Shown piece by piece: positions 19,348 to 27,067 of a DNA stretch of 64,000 nt; position 1 is the stretch's first letter, and every line of letters starts with the position of its first letter. The DNA comes from Verrucomicrobiia bacterium (GTDB taxonomy: Bacteria; Verrucomicrobiota; Verrucomicrobiia; Palsa-1439): contig JAJVHY010000008.1 of the NCBI GenBank assembly GCA_022072455.1, positions 1-64,000 of the forward strand, read 5' to 3'. Both the position numbers and the translations under genes were made by a program. The notes under the pieces were generated by a model. It was not told where the DNA came from. It made no database searches and saw only the letters and a list, made by a program, of their open reading frames with translations.

Positions 19348-19392
19348 ATTGCATTCCGCGGATGTTTTGAGTTTACTCCGCCGACGGATTTT

Positions 19393-19965
19393 ATGGCGAT
19401 TCGCGGCGTTATTTTTGACATGGACGGCACCATCACGGCGCCGTACTTGGACTTTCTGCGCATCAAGGAAGAGGCCGGGATTGGCGACGTGGACATGCTT
19501 GAGTACCTGCGCAACGCGACCGGCGCGGAGTACGAACGTGTTCACACAATCCTCATGCGTTTTGAGGAAGGCGGCGTGGCCAATGCGAAACTCCAACGCG
19601 GGGCGCGCACCTTGCTCCGGTACCTGGCCCGGCAACGCAACCCCACCGCGTTGCTCACGCGGAACTCGCGCAAGTCCGTGGACGGCGTCTGCCGGAAACT
19701 TAAACTCCGCTTCGACATCACGGTTACCCGGGAAGATGGGCCGCATAAACCCGCGCCCGAACCGATCTGGCGGATTGCGAAACAGTGGAAACTGTCACAC
19801 CAGGAAGTCCTGATGGTAGGCGACTACAAATGGGACGTGCTCTGCGCAAAGAACGCCGGCATCCCCTGCGCATTGCTATTGAACGGCGAGCCGTTACCGG
19901 ACTGGGCGGCGTTGGCGCAGTATCGCGTGCGCCGGTTGACCGAGTTGATGGAGATCATTCCATGA
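19393..19965 (+). CDS. HAD-superfamily hydrolase (phosphatase-like)
   Basis: 190 residues. Motif I is FDMDGTITAP (near residue 9) with the nucleophilic Asp. Motif II is LLTRNSRKS, motif III uses the Lys in DGPHKPAPEP, and motif IV is VLMVGDYKWDVLCAKNAG. The small helical cap places it near phosphoglycolate phosphatase-type enzymes. Substrate unknown. The stop overlaps the ATG of the CutA-fusion gene (ATGA at 19962), so the two are translationally coupled. Confidence 0.9.
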   Translation: MAIRGVIFDMDGTITAPYLDFLRIKEEAGIGDVDMLEYLRNATGAEYERVHTILMRFEEGGVANAKLQRGARTLLRYLARQRNPTALLTRNSRKSVDGVCRKLKLRFDITVTREDGPHKPAPEPIWRIAKQWKLSHQEVLMVGDYKWDVLCAKNAGIPCALLLNGEPLPDWAALAQYRVRRLTELMEIIP

Positions 19966-21431
19966 GCCGGTATGTGATCGGCTTCGTGACTTGCTCGTCA
20001 CGGGCGGAGGCGCGGAGGTTGGCGCGGGCGGTATTGAACGCGAAACTCGCGGCGTGCGTCAACATCCTCAGTGGCATCGAATCGCGTTATTGGTGGCAGG
20101 GGAAGCTTGAGCGGGGCGAAGAATTTCTGTTGCTGATCAAAACTACCCGCGACCAGACAAAAGCCATTATGCAAATCATTAAAGCCAATCACAGCTATGA
20201 CGTGCCGGAGATTATTTTCACACCCATCGCGGTCGGCGAGCGTCGGTATTTGAAATGGCTCGCCAGTTCGGTCGCGGCGTTGCTCTTGGCGGTCGTGCCG
20301 TGCCGGGGCGATGGGTTTGACACGCTGGTGAAACAACTCGGTAGCACCAACGACGCCACCCGCGCGGATGCCGCGGAGAAAATCGCCCGGGTCGGCGGGC
20401 CGCGCGCGGAAAAACAGTTTCGCACGATGCTCGAAGCCACCAGCCCGGAACGGCGGCAAATGGCGGTCGTCGGTTTGCTCCAGGTGAGTGACGCACCGGA
20501 AGATCTCGAACGCGTGCGCGCCCGGCTGAAGGACGAGAGTTCGATTGTGCGCTGGTCGGCAGCGGTGGCGTTGGGGCAGAGCGGGCAGAGCGAAGCGGTG
20601 CCGTGGTTGCAGGAGGTCGCGCAGAACGACGCGAACGAGGAAGTCCGCGAAGCGGCCATGGAAGCGGCGACCCGGTTGCAGTCCACGATCCAGTGGCAGC
20701 GCACCTTGCCGCGCACTTCGACGAAGCCGATGCTGGTGTATTTCTTTGTGCGAGGTTCGGATTTGTGTGACCGGTTTGAAGAGGGTGTGCTGACGGATCG
20801 CCAGGTGGCGGAAGCAAGCCGGGCGTTCGTGTGTGTCCGTCTTGATGTTGTGAAGGAAGAGGGGCAAGCCCGCCGGTTTGACGTGCGCGGAGCACCGACG
20901 GTATTACTTCTCGACGAGCGGAGCCAGGAGATTGGGCGCGCGAGTGGTCAGGTCGAGAAGGAAAAATTACTCACGACACTGGCCGACGCGCAGCAGAACA
21001 AAATGACGATCCGCGAAGCCCGCCGGCTGGCGCAAGCCAACCCGCGTGACGTTGCGGCCAATTGGCGCGTGGCCTCCACGTACCTCGACGAAGGCCGGGA
21101 AGATTTGGCGGACCGCTATCTGCGTAACGTCATCGATGCCGACGAAGCAAATCAGCATGGCCACACGGACGAGGCGATGTTTGCGCTGGGCTTTGCGTTT
21201 GGGCGAGCCGGTAAGCACGCGCAGGCTGTGTATTGCATGGAGCAAGTGTTGACGCGGTTTCCGCAGTTCAAGGATCGGGACAAGGCGATGTACTGTCTGG
21301 CATTGAGCCAATTGGGACTGGGGCAGAAAGAGCAAGGGCGGGCGACGTTGGCAAAACTCGTCGGTGAGTTCCCAGACAGCGCCGCCGGTAAGGCAGGGAA
21401 ACAGACATTGGGCAAATTGGGAGATAAATGA
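19962..21431 (+). CDS. CutA domain fused to HEAT, thioredoxin-fold and TPR regions
   Basis: 489 residues in one frame. Residues 1-98 are a near-complete CutA domain (VIGFVTCSSRAEARRLAR, KLAACVNIL, YWWQGKLE, YDVPEII). Residues 97-116 form a hydrophobic stretch with signal-peptide features (LKWLASSVAALLLAVVPCRG), beginning at an internal TTG (20250). HEAT-like repeats follow (about 120-245), then a thioredoxin fold (about 255-342) with one Cys where CxxC is expected (GSDLCDRF), then TPR repeats to the end. Either a membrane-anchored fusion, or a CutA gene overlapping in frame with a secreted protein started at TTG. The stop overlaps the next TPR gene (ATGA). Confidence 0.75.
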   Translation: MSRYVIGFVTCSSRAEARRLARAVLNAKLAACVNILSGIESRYWWQGKLERGEEFLLLIKTTRDQTKAIMQIIKANHSYDVPEIIFTPIAVGERRYLKWLASSVAALLLAVVPCRGDGFDTLVKQLGSTNDATRADAAEKIARVGGPRAEKQFRTMLEATSPERRQMAVVGLLQVSDAPEDLERVRARLKDESSIVRWSAAVALGQSGQSEAVPWLQEVAQNDANEEVREAAMEAATRLQSTIQWQRTLPRTSTKPMLVYFFVRGSDLCDRFEEGVLTDRQVAEASRAFVCVRLDVVKEEGQARRFDVRGAPTVLLLDERSQEIGRASGQVEKEKLLTTLADAQQNKMTIREARRLAQANPRDVAANWRVASTYLDEGREDLADRYLRNVIDADEANQHGHTDEAMFALGFAFGRAGKHAQAVYCMEQVLTRFPQFKDRDKAMYCLALSQLGLGQKEQGRATLAKLVGEFPDSAAGKAGKQTLGKLGDK

Positions 21432-22390
21432 AACGGATCGTTCTGATTTTCTGGTGCACACTGACACTGGCCGGCGCGGCGGAGTTGCCGGAGGTGGACA
21501 AGAAGGCTGTTGAGCTCTGGCAGCGTGGCAATGAGTTTCAGCAAAAAAAATCATTGTCCCGCGCCAAAGCGGAATACCAGAAGGCATTGCGGATTTCGCC
21601 GCGGTACCTCGACGCGCTCTACAATCTCGCGGTCGTGTCCGAACAGCTGGGAGAAAATACCGAAGCCATCGACTCCTATAAGAAGTACCTCGAAATCAGA
21701 CCCAACGATGCCGATGTGTGGAATCAACTTGGCGTCCGGTACGACGAGGCCGACAAAAAAGCCGAGGCGCAGGCGGCGTATGAAAAAGCACTGGCAATCG
21801 ATCCGAAGTTTGGGCTGGCGCACCACAATCTCGGCGTGATGATGAAAGAGCAAGGCAAGCTCGACATCGCGCAGAAGCATTTTGAGCAGTTCGTGCAACT
21901 CGAAGAGGCAGCCGGTCGGCAGACCGGCGATGCGTATTACAGCCTCGGCGCACTTCTGTTGCAACGCGGCCGGGTCAAAGACGCGAAGCTCCTCATCCAG
22001 AAGGCGCTCGATACCGATCCAACCACTTCCTATTACAACAATGCGATGGGCGACGTGTATTTGGCAAGCAGCGAGAAAGAATTGGCGCTCTCGGCTTACC
22101 GGCGGGCGTTGGAGAAGGATGCGAAGTATGCGCCGGCTTATAGCGGGTTGGGGGACGCGTACCGGCTGGCGGGGGATCGCGAGAAGGCGGCGGAGGCGTA
22201 CCGGAAAGCGCTGGAGTTGCGGGCGGATTATAGCTTGGTGCATTACAAGCTTGGGTTGCTCTGGGAGAAGACCCAGCCGGCGGAAGCGATAAAATCGTTT
22301 GAAAAATACCTGACCTCTGCTAAAAACCCCGAGTTCCAGAACGAGGCGAAGGCCAAAATCGAGCAGCTCAAACAGGCAAAAACAGAGTAG
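21428..22390 (+). CDS. TPR-repeat periplasmic protein
   Basis: 320 residues. A signal peptide is likely (MKRIVLIFWCTLTLAGAAE, about 1-18). From about residue 30 on it consists of tetratricopeptide repeats such as YLDALYNLAVVSEQLGENTE, ADVWNQLGVRYDEADKKAEA and YAPAYSGLGDAYRLAGDREK. TPR arrays serve as protein-binding scaffolds; the partner is unknown. It is translationally coupled to the CutA/HEAT/TPR fusion gene, so the two may act in the same envelope complex. Confidence 0.88.
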   Translation: MKRIVLIFWCTLTLAGAAELPEVDKKAVELWQRGNEFQQKKSLSRAKAEYQKALRISPRYLDALYNLAVVSEQLGENTEAIDSYKKYLEIRPNDADVWNQLGVRYDEADKKAEAQAAYEKALAIDPKFGLAHHNLGVMMKEQGKLDIAQKHFEQFVQLEEAAGRQTGDAYYSLGALLLQRGRVKDAKLLIQKALDTDPTTSYYNNAMGDVYLASSEKELALSAYRRALEKDAKYAPAYSGLGDAYRLAGDREKAAEAYRKALELRADYSLVHYKLGLLWEKTQPAEAIKSFEKYLTSAKNPEFQNEAKAKIEQLKQAKTE

Positions 22391-22399
22391 GTTTCACCC

Positions 22400-22552
22400 A
22401 TGTCACAACATCGCAGTCTCAAAGGTTCCACGAAAATTCAGGCGAAACGCAATGTCATGAAGCGGTTCGAGCGCGTCGAAGTCCTCAAGCGGCAAGGTCG
22501 CTGGAAGGATGGCCAGCGCGTCTTTGGTTTGCCCAAGACCAAACCCGAGTAG
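22400..22552 (+). CDS. small basic protein of the Chlamydiae/Verrucomicrobia type (TIGR04137)
   Basis: 50 residues, very rich in Lys and Arg: opening MSQHRSLKGSTKIQAKRNVM, then RFERVEVLKRQGRWKDG and GLPKTKPE. The pattern matches the short basic protein conserved in Chlamydiae, Verrucomicrobia and relatives, thought to be ribosome-associated. The stop codon shares its last base with the GTG of the downstream rRNA pseudouridine synthase, which fits a ribosomal role. Family assignment is from recollection of the pattern. Confidence 0.85.
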   Translation: MSQHRSLKGSTKIQAKRNVMKRFERVEVLKRQGRWKDGQRVFGLPKTKPE

Positions 22553-23253
22553 TGCTCGTTCGTCTCCAGAAGTTTCTGGCAGAAGCCGGCCTCGGCTCGC
22601 GCCGGCATTGCGAAACGCTCATCAGCGCCGGGCAGGTCACCGTCAACGGACAGCCGGTCACCACACTCGGCACCAAGATCGAACCCGGCACGGATCAAGT
22701 CAGCGTGGCCGGACAGCCGGTGCGGGTGGAACGCAAGGTTTACATCGCGCTCAACAAACCGACCGGCTACCTCTGCACCAGTCGCGATACCCATGACCGG
22801 CCAACCGTCTTCGATCTCTTGCCGGCGGAGTTGCCGCGATTGTTCACGGTGGGCCGGTTGGATTACGACACGGCGGGGTTGTTGTTGCTGACCAATGACG
22901 GCACTTTTAGCTTGCGGCTCACGCACCCGCGTTACAAGATGCCCAAGACGTATCGCGTGGAAGTGGAGGGGGAATTGACTCCCGCCCAAGGCCAGCAATT
23001 GTTGCATGGTGTGTTAAGCGATGGCGAGAAGTTGCGCGCCGAAAAAGTTTTTGACGTGCGCGGTTCACGGCTGAAGTTGGTTTTGCGCGAGGGAAAAAAA
23101 CGACAAGTCCGCCGGATGCTGGCGGCGGTCGGCCACCCGGTCACCAAACTCACGCGGGAGTCGATCGGTTCAATTACGTTGGGGAATTTAAAACCAGGTC
23201 AATGGAGATATCTGACAAATGAAGAAGTTCGCCAGTTGGTTGGTGCTCAGTAG
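22552..23253 (+). CDS. rRNA pseudouridine synthase (RsuA/RluB family)
   Basis: 233 residues from GTG 22552. An N-terminal S4 RNA-binding domain (about 1-60, VRLQKFLAEAGLGSRRHCE) is followed by the catalytic domain with the signature FTVGRLDYDTAGLLLLTNDG, whose Asp attacks the target uridine. The C-terminal block EGKKRQVRRMLAAVGHPV is typical. It isomerises uridines in ribosomal RNA; RluB (23S) is most likely, RsuA or RluE/F less so. The next gene starts inside its 3' end, with a 35-nt overlap. Confidence 0.93.
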   Translation: MLVRLQKFLAEAGLGSRRHCETLISAGQVTVNGQPVTTLGTKIEPGTDQVSVAGQPVRVERKVYIALNKPTGYLCTSRDTHDRPTVFDLLPAELPRLFTVGRLDYDTAGLLLLTNDGTFSLRLTHPRYKMPKTYRVEVEGELTPAQGQQLLHGVLSDGEKLRAEKVFDVRGSRLKLVLREGKKRQVRRMLAAVGHPVTKLTRESIGSITLGNLKPGQWRYLTNEEVRQLVGAQ

Positions 23254-24040
23254 CGTGCTTGCGGCCGGAGTCGCGCATGCCGATTCAATGAAAGTCGCCG
23301 AAGCGCCTGTCGCCGCGCCTGTCATTACCGGCGGCAAAGGCACGGTGCTCAAAAACAATGTCAACGTCCGCGCGCGCGCCGACAAAAACGCCGAAGTCAT
23401 CGCCCAGTTGCAGAAGGGTGATACCGTGGACGTGCGTGAACGCAAAGGCGAATGGCTCCGCATCACGGCCCCGCCGCAAACCAAATGCTATGTGGCTAGC
23501 AAATTCGTGCAAAACGGCGCAGTGACTGGCGACGCGATCAATGTTCGCTGCGGCCCCGGGACGAATTTCCGCGACATCGGCAAGCTCGCCAAAGGGGAAC
23601 AGGTTGCGGTCGTCGAAACCAAAGGCGAGTGGACGCAAATCAAGCCGACCGCGTCCTGCACCGGCTGGGTGGCGGCGGAGTTGATTGAAATTGCCGAGCC
23701 GACTCCGACCCCAGCGCCGATCCAGGTTTCCGAAGCGCCGCTGCCGACCCCGGTCGCGCCGCCCGTTCAAGTTGTGGATGAATCCGCTGACGTTCACACC
23801 CAATACGTCGTCAAGGACGGGATTTTGTCGGTAGTCAAAGATGCGAATGCGCCGGGGCCGTATGCCTTGTTGACGCCCGACCTGATGGGCCGGCAATACA
23901 TCATGGCCTATCTCGAAAGCGGTCAGTCCAATCTCAGCCGGTACGACGGCAAACACGTCCGCATCACCGGCAACCAACGTTGGAAACGCGGCGACCGGTA
24001 CCCGGTCATCGTGCTCGAACGCTGCGACATGGTGTGGTAG
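23219..24040 (+). CDS. secreted SH3-domain protein
   Basis: 273 residues with a signal peptide (FASWLVLSSVLAAGVAHA, about 4-21). Two bacterial SH3 domains follow: VLKNNVNVRARADKNAEV (from about 42) and DAINVRCGPGTNFRDIGKLA (from about 104). A Pro-rich linker (about 160-185) leads to a C-terminal domain of about 80 residues with HVRITGNQRWKRGDRYPV. SH3 domains of this type often bind cell-wall peptides, so a wall-associated role is likely. It overlaps the pseudouridine synthase gene by 35 nt; a GGAG site lies 15 nt before its ATG. Confidence 0.85.
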   Translation: MKKFASWLVLSSVLAAGVAHADSMKVAEAPVAAPVITGGKGTVLKNNVNVRARADKNAEVIAQLQKGDTVDVRERKGEWLRITAPPQTKCYVASKFVQNGAVTGDAINVRCGPGTNFRDIGKLAKGEQVAVVETKGEWTQIKPTASCTGWVAAELIEIAEPTPTPAPIQVSEAPLPTPVAPPVQVVDESADVHTQYVVKDGILSVVKDANAPGPYALLTPDLMGRQYIMAYLESGQSNLSRYDGKHVRITGNQRWKRGDRYPVIVLERCDMVW

Positions 24041-24045
24041 GTGAC

Positions 24046-24939
24046 ATGCCCGCCCGGCTGATAGACGGAAAAGCCATTGCCGAGCGGATTCAGACCGAGA
24101 CCGCCAGCGAAATCGCGCGCCTCAAAGCGGAACATAATCTCACGCCCGGCCTTGCGGTTATTCTGGTCGGCGAGAACCCGGCCAGTGTGGCCTATGTCAG
24201 TTCCAAGGACAAAATGTGCACCCGACTCGGGATGCACTCGCTACGACTCAACTTGCCGGCGAGCACGACGGAAGGCGAATTGCTCGCCAAAATCAATGAT
24301 CTCAATTTCGACCGCACCATTCACGGCATCCTTGTGCAAGCCCCGTTGCCGCCGCACATTTCCGAGGATGTAATATTTGCCGGAGTCGATCCGACCAAGG
24401 ATGTCGACTGTTTTCATCCGCTCAACATCGGTAAGCTGGCGCTCGGCGATGATTCTGGCTTCTTCCCCTGCACGCCCGCCGGCATCCAGCAACTGCTCAT
24501 TCGGAGTGGGGTGCCGATCGAAGGCCGGCATGTGGTCGTCTTGGGGCGGAGTCGCATCGTTGGCCGGCCGGTGTCGTTGATCTTGTCACAGAAAGCCAAG
24601 AACGCCAACGCAACGGTGACGGTCTGCCATTCGCGAAGCGCGAACTTGGCGGAGATTTGCCGGAGCGCGGATATTTTGGTGGCCGCCATCGGCGTCGCGC
24701 ATTTTGTGAAAGCGGAAATGGTTCGGGAAGGTGCCGTTGTAATTGATGTTGGGATCAACCGCGTGGAAGACAAAACGGCGGCAAAGGGTTACCGGCTGGT
24801 GGGGGATGTGGACTTTGAGCCAGTCAGTCTGAAAGCCGGGCTGATTACGCCCGTGCCGGGTGGAGTTGGGCCGATGACGATTGCGATGTTGATGCACAAC
24901 ACAGTCCGTGCCGCGAAGCTTCGGCACGGCATCGAGTAA
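24046..24939 (+). CDS. folD: methylenetetrahydrofolate dehydrogenase/cyclohydrolase
   Basis: 297 residues from ATG 24046. FolD interconverts 5,10-methylene-THF, methenyl-THF and 10-formyl-THF in one-carbon metabolism. Motifs: the catalytic YVSSKDKM segment (Tyr and Lys), GILVQAPLPPHI, the nucleotide-binding VVLGRSRIVGRPVS, and the C-terminal PGGVGPMTIAMLMHNT. At the 3' end an 8-bp inverted repeat (CCGTGCCG, 24906-24913, with CGGCACGG, 24922-24929) and a 6-bp hairpin just after the stop (24942-24959) may help end transcription, although neither has a T run. Last core gene before the tRNA boundary. Confidence 0.97.
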   Translation: MPARLIDGKAIAERIQTETASEIARLKAEHNLTPGLAVILVGENPASVAYVSSKDKMCTRLGMHSLRLNLPASTTEGELLAKINDLNFDRTIHGILVQAPLPPHISEDVIFAGVDPTKDVDCFHPLNIGKLALGDDSGFFPCTPAGIQQLLIRSGVPIEGRHVVVLGRSRIVGRPVSLILSQKAKNANATVTVCHSRSANLAEICRSADILVAAIGVAHFVKAEMVREGAVVIDVGINRVEDKTAAKGYRLVGDVDFEPVSLKAGLITPVPGGVGPMTIAMLMHNTVRAAKLRHGIE

Positions 24940-25018
24940 TTTTCGCCGCAATTGGCGAACCTCAAAACCTTGTTGAAGTTTATCTGACGTTCGATATTGT
25001 TACGCCCGCTTCGGCGGC

Positions 25019-25056
25019 TGCCAGGGTAGCTCAGTGGTAGAGCAGGGGACTCATAA
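25019..25056 (+). tRNA. 5' half of a tRNA-Met (CAT), interrupted after the anticodon loop
   Basis: The sequence has the 5' acceptor strand (GCCAGGG), a D arm (GCTC-AGTGGTAG-AGC), the 5' anticodon strand GGGGA and the loop CTCATAA with anticodon CAT at 25052-25054. After 25056 the expected complement (TCCC..), T arm and CCCTGGC acceptor strand do not follow. No 3' half was found in the window. This is what an element leaves when it recombines in the anticodon loop. Elongator Met or Ile(CAT, lysidine-modified) cannot be told apart from half a gene. Confidence 0.75.
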
Positions 25057-25412
25057 TTCGAGAAGACGTTTTTTAGCCATTTTTGCTTTTCGTTAGCCAT
25101 CGCTATCCAGGCCCGTGTTTACAGGGGTTTGCTGCATGTCGGCGCTCATCAGGAGTCATCCCGGCACCGGCGCAAATCTCGGCGCAGGGTTACAACTTCG
25201 GGTTACAACTCGAAAAACTCGCGCAAGAAAACGCCGGTAAAAACCACTGGCTCTACTTTCGACCGGGTTACAAGTCGATTTCCCTCGGAAAATCGCATAA
25301 AAAACGCGTGGGGAGCAAGGATATGAAGGCCACCCCCAAATTCCCTGCTCTCCTTTTTCGGCTTTCTGACCCGGGATCGAGCTTCGGTTTGCCCCGCGAT
25401 GCTCGCGACCGT
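25057..25412. other. non-coding left end of the putative integrated element
   Basis: About 355 nt between the tRNA half and the first element gene. It contains TTAGCCAT twice (25073-25080 and 25093-25100, 20 nt apart) in a T-rich stretch, and three copies of GGGTTACAA. Open frames exist on both strands but show no start signal or recognisable protein, so I do not call a gene. Short repeats beside an attachment site are often where integrase arms or Xis bind. Confidence 0.5.
25187..25273 (+). repeat. three direct repeats of GGGTTACAA
   Basis: Exact 9-nt copies at 25187-25195, 25200-25208 and 25265-25273. The first two start 13 nt apart and share a longer match (GGTTACAACTC/T). Candidate arm-type recombinase or Xis sites, by position only. 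Confidence 0.55.
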
Positions 25413-25622
25413 TCACACCGTGGCGGATGTCTCGCGCAGGAATCGCTCGATCTCGGGAAGCGAAAATAACGGACGCCGCAGAGCGCGGCTCGGACGGAGC
25501 AGTCCGCGTTGGACGAGCCGATCCAGGGTGGGCACACTCACGCCCAGCGCCGCCGCCGCTTCTTCCCGGCTGAATGCCAGACGCGGGACTTCCGTTTTTT
25601 TCTCGCCCGCCATGCCGCGCAT
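25413..25622 (-). CDS. excisionase-family HTH DNA-binding protein
   Basis: 69 residues. The core LAFSREEAAAALGVSVPTLDRLVQRGLL is the MerR-like winged helix of the excisionase/AlpA (HTH_17) family, followed by a wing ending FSLPEIERFL. Such proteins bend DNA at att sites or regulate element genes. It lies at the left end of the element, facing the GGGTTACAA repeats, as expected of Xis. It is 8 nt downstream of the 215-residue gene on the same strand. A function as repressor is equally possible. Confidence 0.8.
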   Translation of the reverse strand: MRGMAGEKKTEVPRLAFSREEAAAALGVSVPTLDRLVQRGLLRPSRALRRPLFSLPEIERFLRETSATV

Positions 25623-25630
25623 TGTGCCGG

Positions 25631-26278
25631 TCAGACCCGCACGCCCTGTCCTTGTTTCTGTGCGTGGGCGATATCGAGCGGTGACTCCGAGAACCCGACG
25701 CGGGCGACGCTCTTGCAGGCGCGCGTGATCTCGTTGACGACCCGCCGCAAGTCCTGTTTCGGGAAACGCTCGGCAATGAGCAGCCGGACATCCTCGGTGA
25801 CATTGTTCACCATCAGTTCCAGAGTCTCGCGTTCGTAGCGCAGGAACTCGCGGAGCACCTGGCGCGGGTTGTCGCCAGTCCGAAGAACCTCCGTCCTGCC
25901 ATTCACCTTAGCATGGATGGAGCTGACCGGCGACTGGTCAATAACGGCGTACTCCAAGCCGTGTTCGCACACACGCCGGCACAACACCACCTCGTTCTGG
26001 TTCAGCCGCATCAGCGACGCGCAGACCTCCCACGGACTCCGATCCCCCGCCGCCTCCAGCGATTCGCCGAGAGGGGCCGGCGCTGGCACATCGAGCGGGC
26101 CGAGATTGCGCGCCGTCGTCTCGACCTCGCGCAGCTTGTCGCCAATCAGACAGAGCGTCTGGTAATGGCCTTTGATGGCCCCGAACGCCTCGAAATACGC
26201 CGCGTACTCCGTGTCGGTCATCCGCTTCAGCGTGGGCGGCTTCACGTCCTTTGGTTGTTGGCCTTTCCGCTTGATCAT
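25631..26278 (-). CDS. hypothetical element protein
   Basis: 215 residues, mostly helical by composition, without signal peptide or membrane helix. The N-terminus is basic (MIKRKGQQPKDVKPPTLKRM). A segment near the middle (MRLNQNEVVLCRRVCEHG) and a charged stretch (REFLRYERETLELMVNNVTE) give no family I recognise. It lies between two excisionase-type HTH genes on the same strand and is probably co-transcribed with the downstream one. Likely an element-maintenance or transfer accessory protein, but no function can be read. Confidence 0.65.
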   Translation of the reverse strand: MIKRKGQQPKDVKPPTLKRMTDTEYAAYFEAFGAIKGHYQTLCLIGDKLREVETTARNLGPLDVPAPAPLGESLEAAGDRSPWEVCASLMRLNQNEVVLCRRVCEHGLEYAVIDQSPVSSIHAKVNGRTEVLRTGDNPRQVLREFLRYERETLELMVNNVTEDVRLLIAERFPKQDLRRVVNEITRACKSVARVGFSESPLDIAHAQKQGQGVRV

Positions 26279-26297
26279 CGGTATCCCCGTGGTGCGC

Positions 26298-26489
26298 TCA
26301 TTCGACCTTCAAGAGTTTCAGGAGTTCCGACCGCGGCACGAGCAGTTTGCCGCGCAGGACTCGGCAGGCGCGCAGCTTCCCCCGCTGGATCATCCGATAG
26401 ACGCTGAAATAGTGGATGCCGAGGAGCTGCGCGGATTCCTCGACGGAATACGCCAGCCGCTCGGTTTGCATGAGCGCTTCCGGCAGCAT
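26298..26489 (-). CDS. second excisionase-family HTH protein
   Basis: 63 residues from ATG 26489 (an ATG at 26528 would add 13). The core LAYSVEESAQLLGIHYFSVYRMIQRG fits the HTH_17 fold, with a wing LRGKLLVPRSELLKLL. It resembles the first HTH protein of the element but is not a close duplicate. A palindrome TGTTCGC-AGGC-GCGAACA lies 74 nt upstream of ATG 26489, matching sites before the relaxase and parA operons, so it may be part of a shared regulon. Could be Xis, AlpA-like activator, or repressor. Confidence 0.75.
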   Translation of the reverse strand: MLPEALMQTERLAYSVEESAQLLGIHYFSVYRMIQRGKLRACRVLRGKLLVPRSELLKLLKVE

Positions 26490-26562
26490 GGGCGTCCTGG
26501 CAGTTGATGGTTCATTGTTTCCAGACATTCGAGTAGACTGTAGCCACTCCGTCGCTTGGCAC

Positions 26563-26580
26563 TGTTCGCAGGCGCGAACA
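26563..26580. promoter_or_regulatory. palindromic operator, site A
   Basis: TGTTCGC-AGGC-GCGAACA: 7-bp arms, 4-nt centre. It lies upstream of the minus-strand HTH gene at 26298-26489. Same arms as sites B (29919) and C (33637). Confidence 0.65.
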
Positions 26581-26707
26581 TCTTCACGCACTGCACGGTT
26601 GCTACTGCTTGCTCCCTGCATCTTGATTGTTGTCATAGGCTGCGAGGGTAGCGCCGGGGATTTCATCTTCGTTCCCGGCGGAGAACAATCAGACAAGATC
26701 ATTCATG

Positions 26708-27067
26708 TCAGCCTTGGATCTCACTGACCGTGATGGTCTTGATCCAAACGTAGTCGGCATCGGTGCGCGGAGCGGAACGAGCGGGCAGCGCTCGCACCCA
26801 GTCAACGGCACATTTGTGAAACGCCAGACCCAGTTCGCGCAGATTCGCGCCACGGATCTCGACGTCGTGCGTGCTGAGAAACACATAGACGAAGTCGCCG
26901 TCATTGCCGGGCGCGAATTTCACGTAGCCTAGGTGATCGTACGGAAACACGAAGAAACTGCCGTCGGTCATTTCGACGCGGAGCGCCTGTGCTTGCGGGT
27001 CTTTGTTCCAGCAGAGGGTGTGTCTCGTGGCGTCAGCAGGGCGAGCTTCGGGTTGACTTGTTTTCAT
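26708..27067 (-). CDS. hypothetical protein coupled to the relaxase gene
   Basis: 119 residues, no membrane helix. The central part (ALRVEMTDGSFFVFPYDHLGYVKF, then FVYVFLSTHDVEIRGANL) has a beta-rich, PilZ- or Sm-like look, but I cannot assign a family. Its ATG overlaps the stop of the MobF relaxase gene by 4 nt, so it is made with the relaxase. A role in conjugative processing or in entry to the recipient is plausible by position only. Confidence 0.7.
   Translation of the reverse strand: MKTSQPEARPADATRHTLCWNKDPQAQALRVEMTDGSFFVFPYDHLGYVKFAPGNDGDFVYVFLSTHDVEIRGANLRELGLAFHKCAVDWVRALPARSAPRTDADYVWIKTITVSEIQG

Noticed and set aside
25050-25100. Group I intron in the tRNA anticodon loop
   Set aside because: Such introns occur in CAT tRNAs, but no P/Q/R/S elements or 3' exon were seen after the break; mobilization genes follow instead.
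25083-25469. 128-codon frame at the left end of the element, as possible integrase remnant
   Set aside because: No integrase motif on either strand; it overlaps the HTH gene and contains the direct repeats, so non-coding DNA is the better reading.
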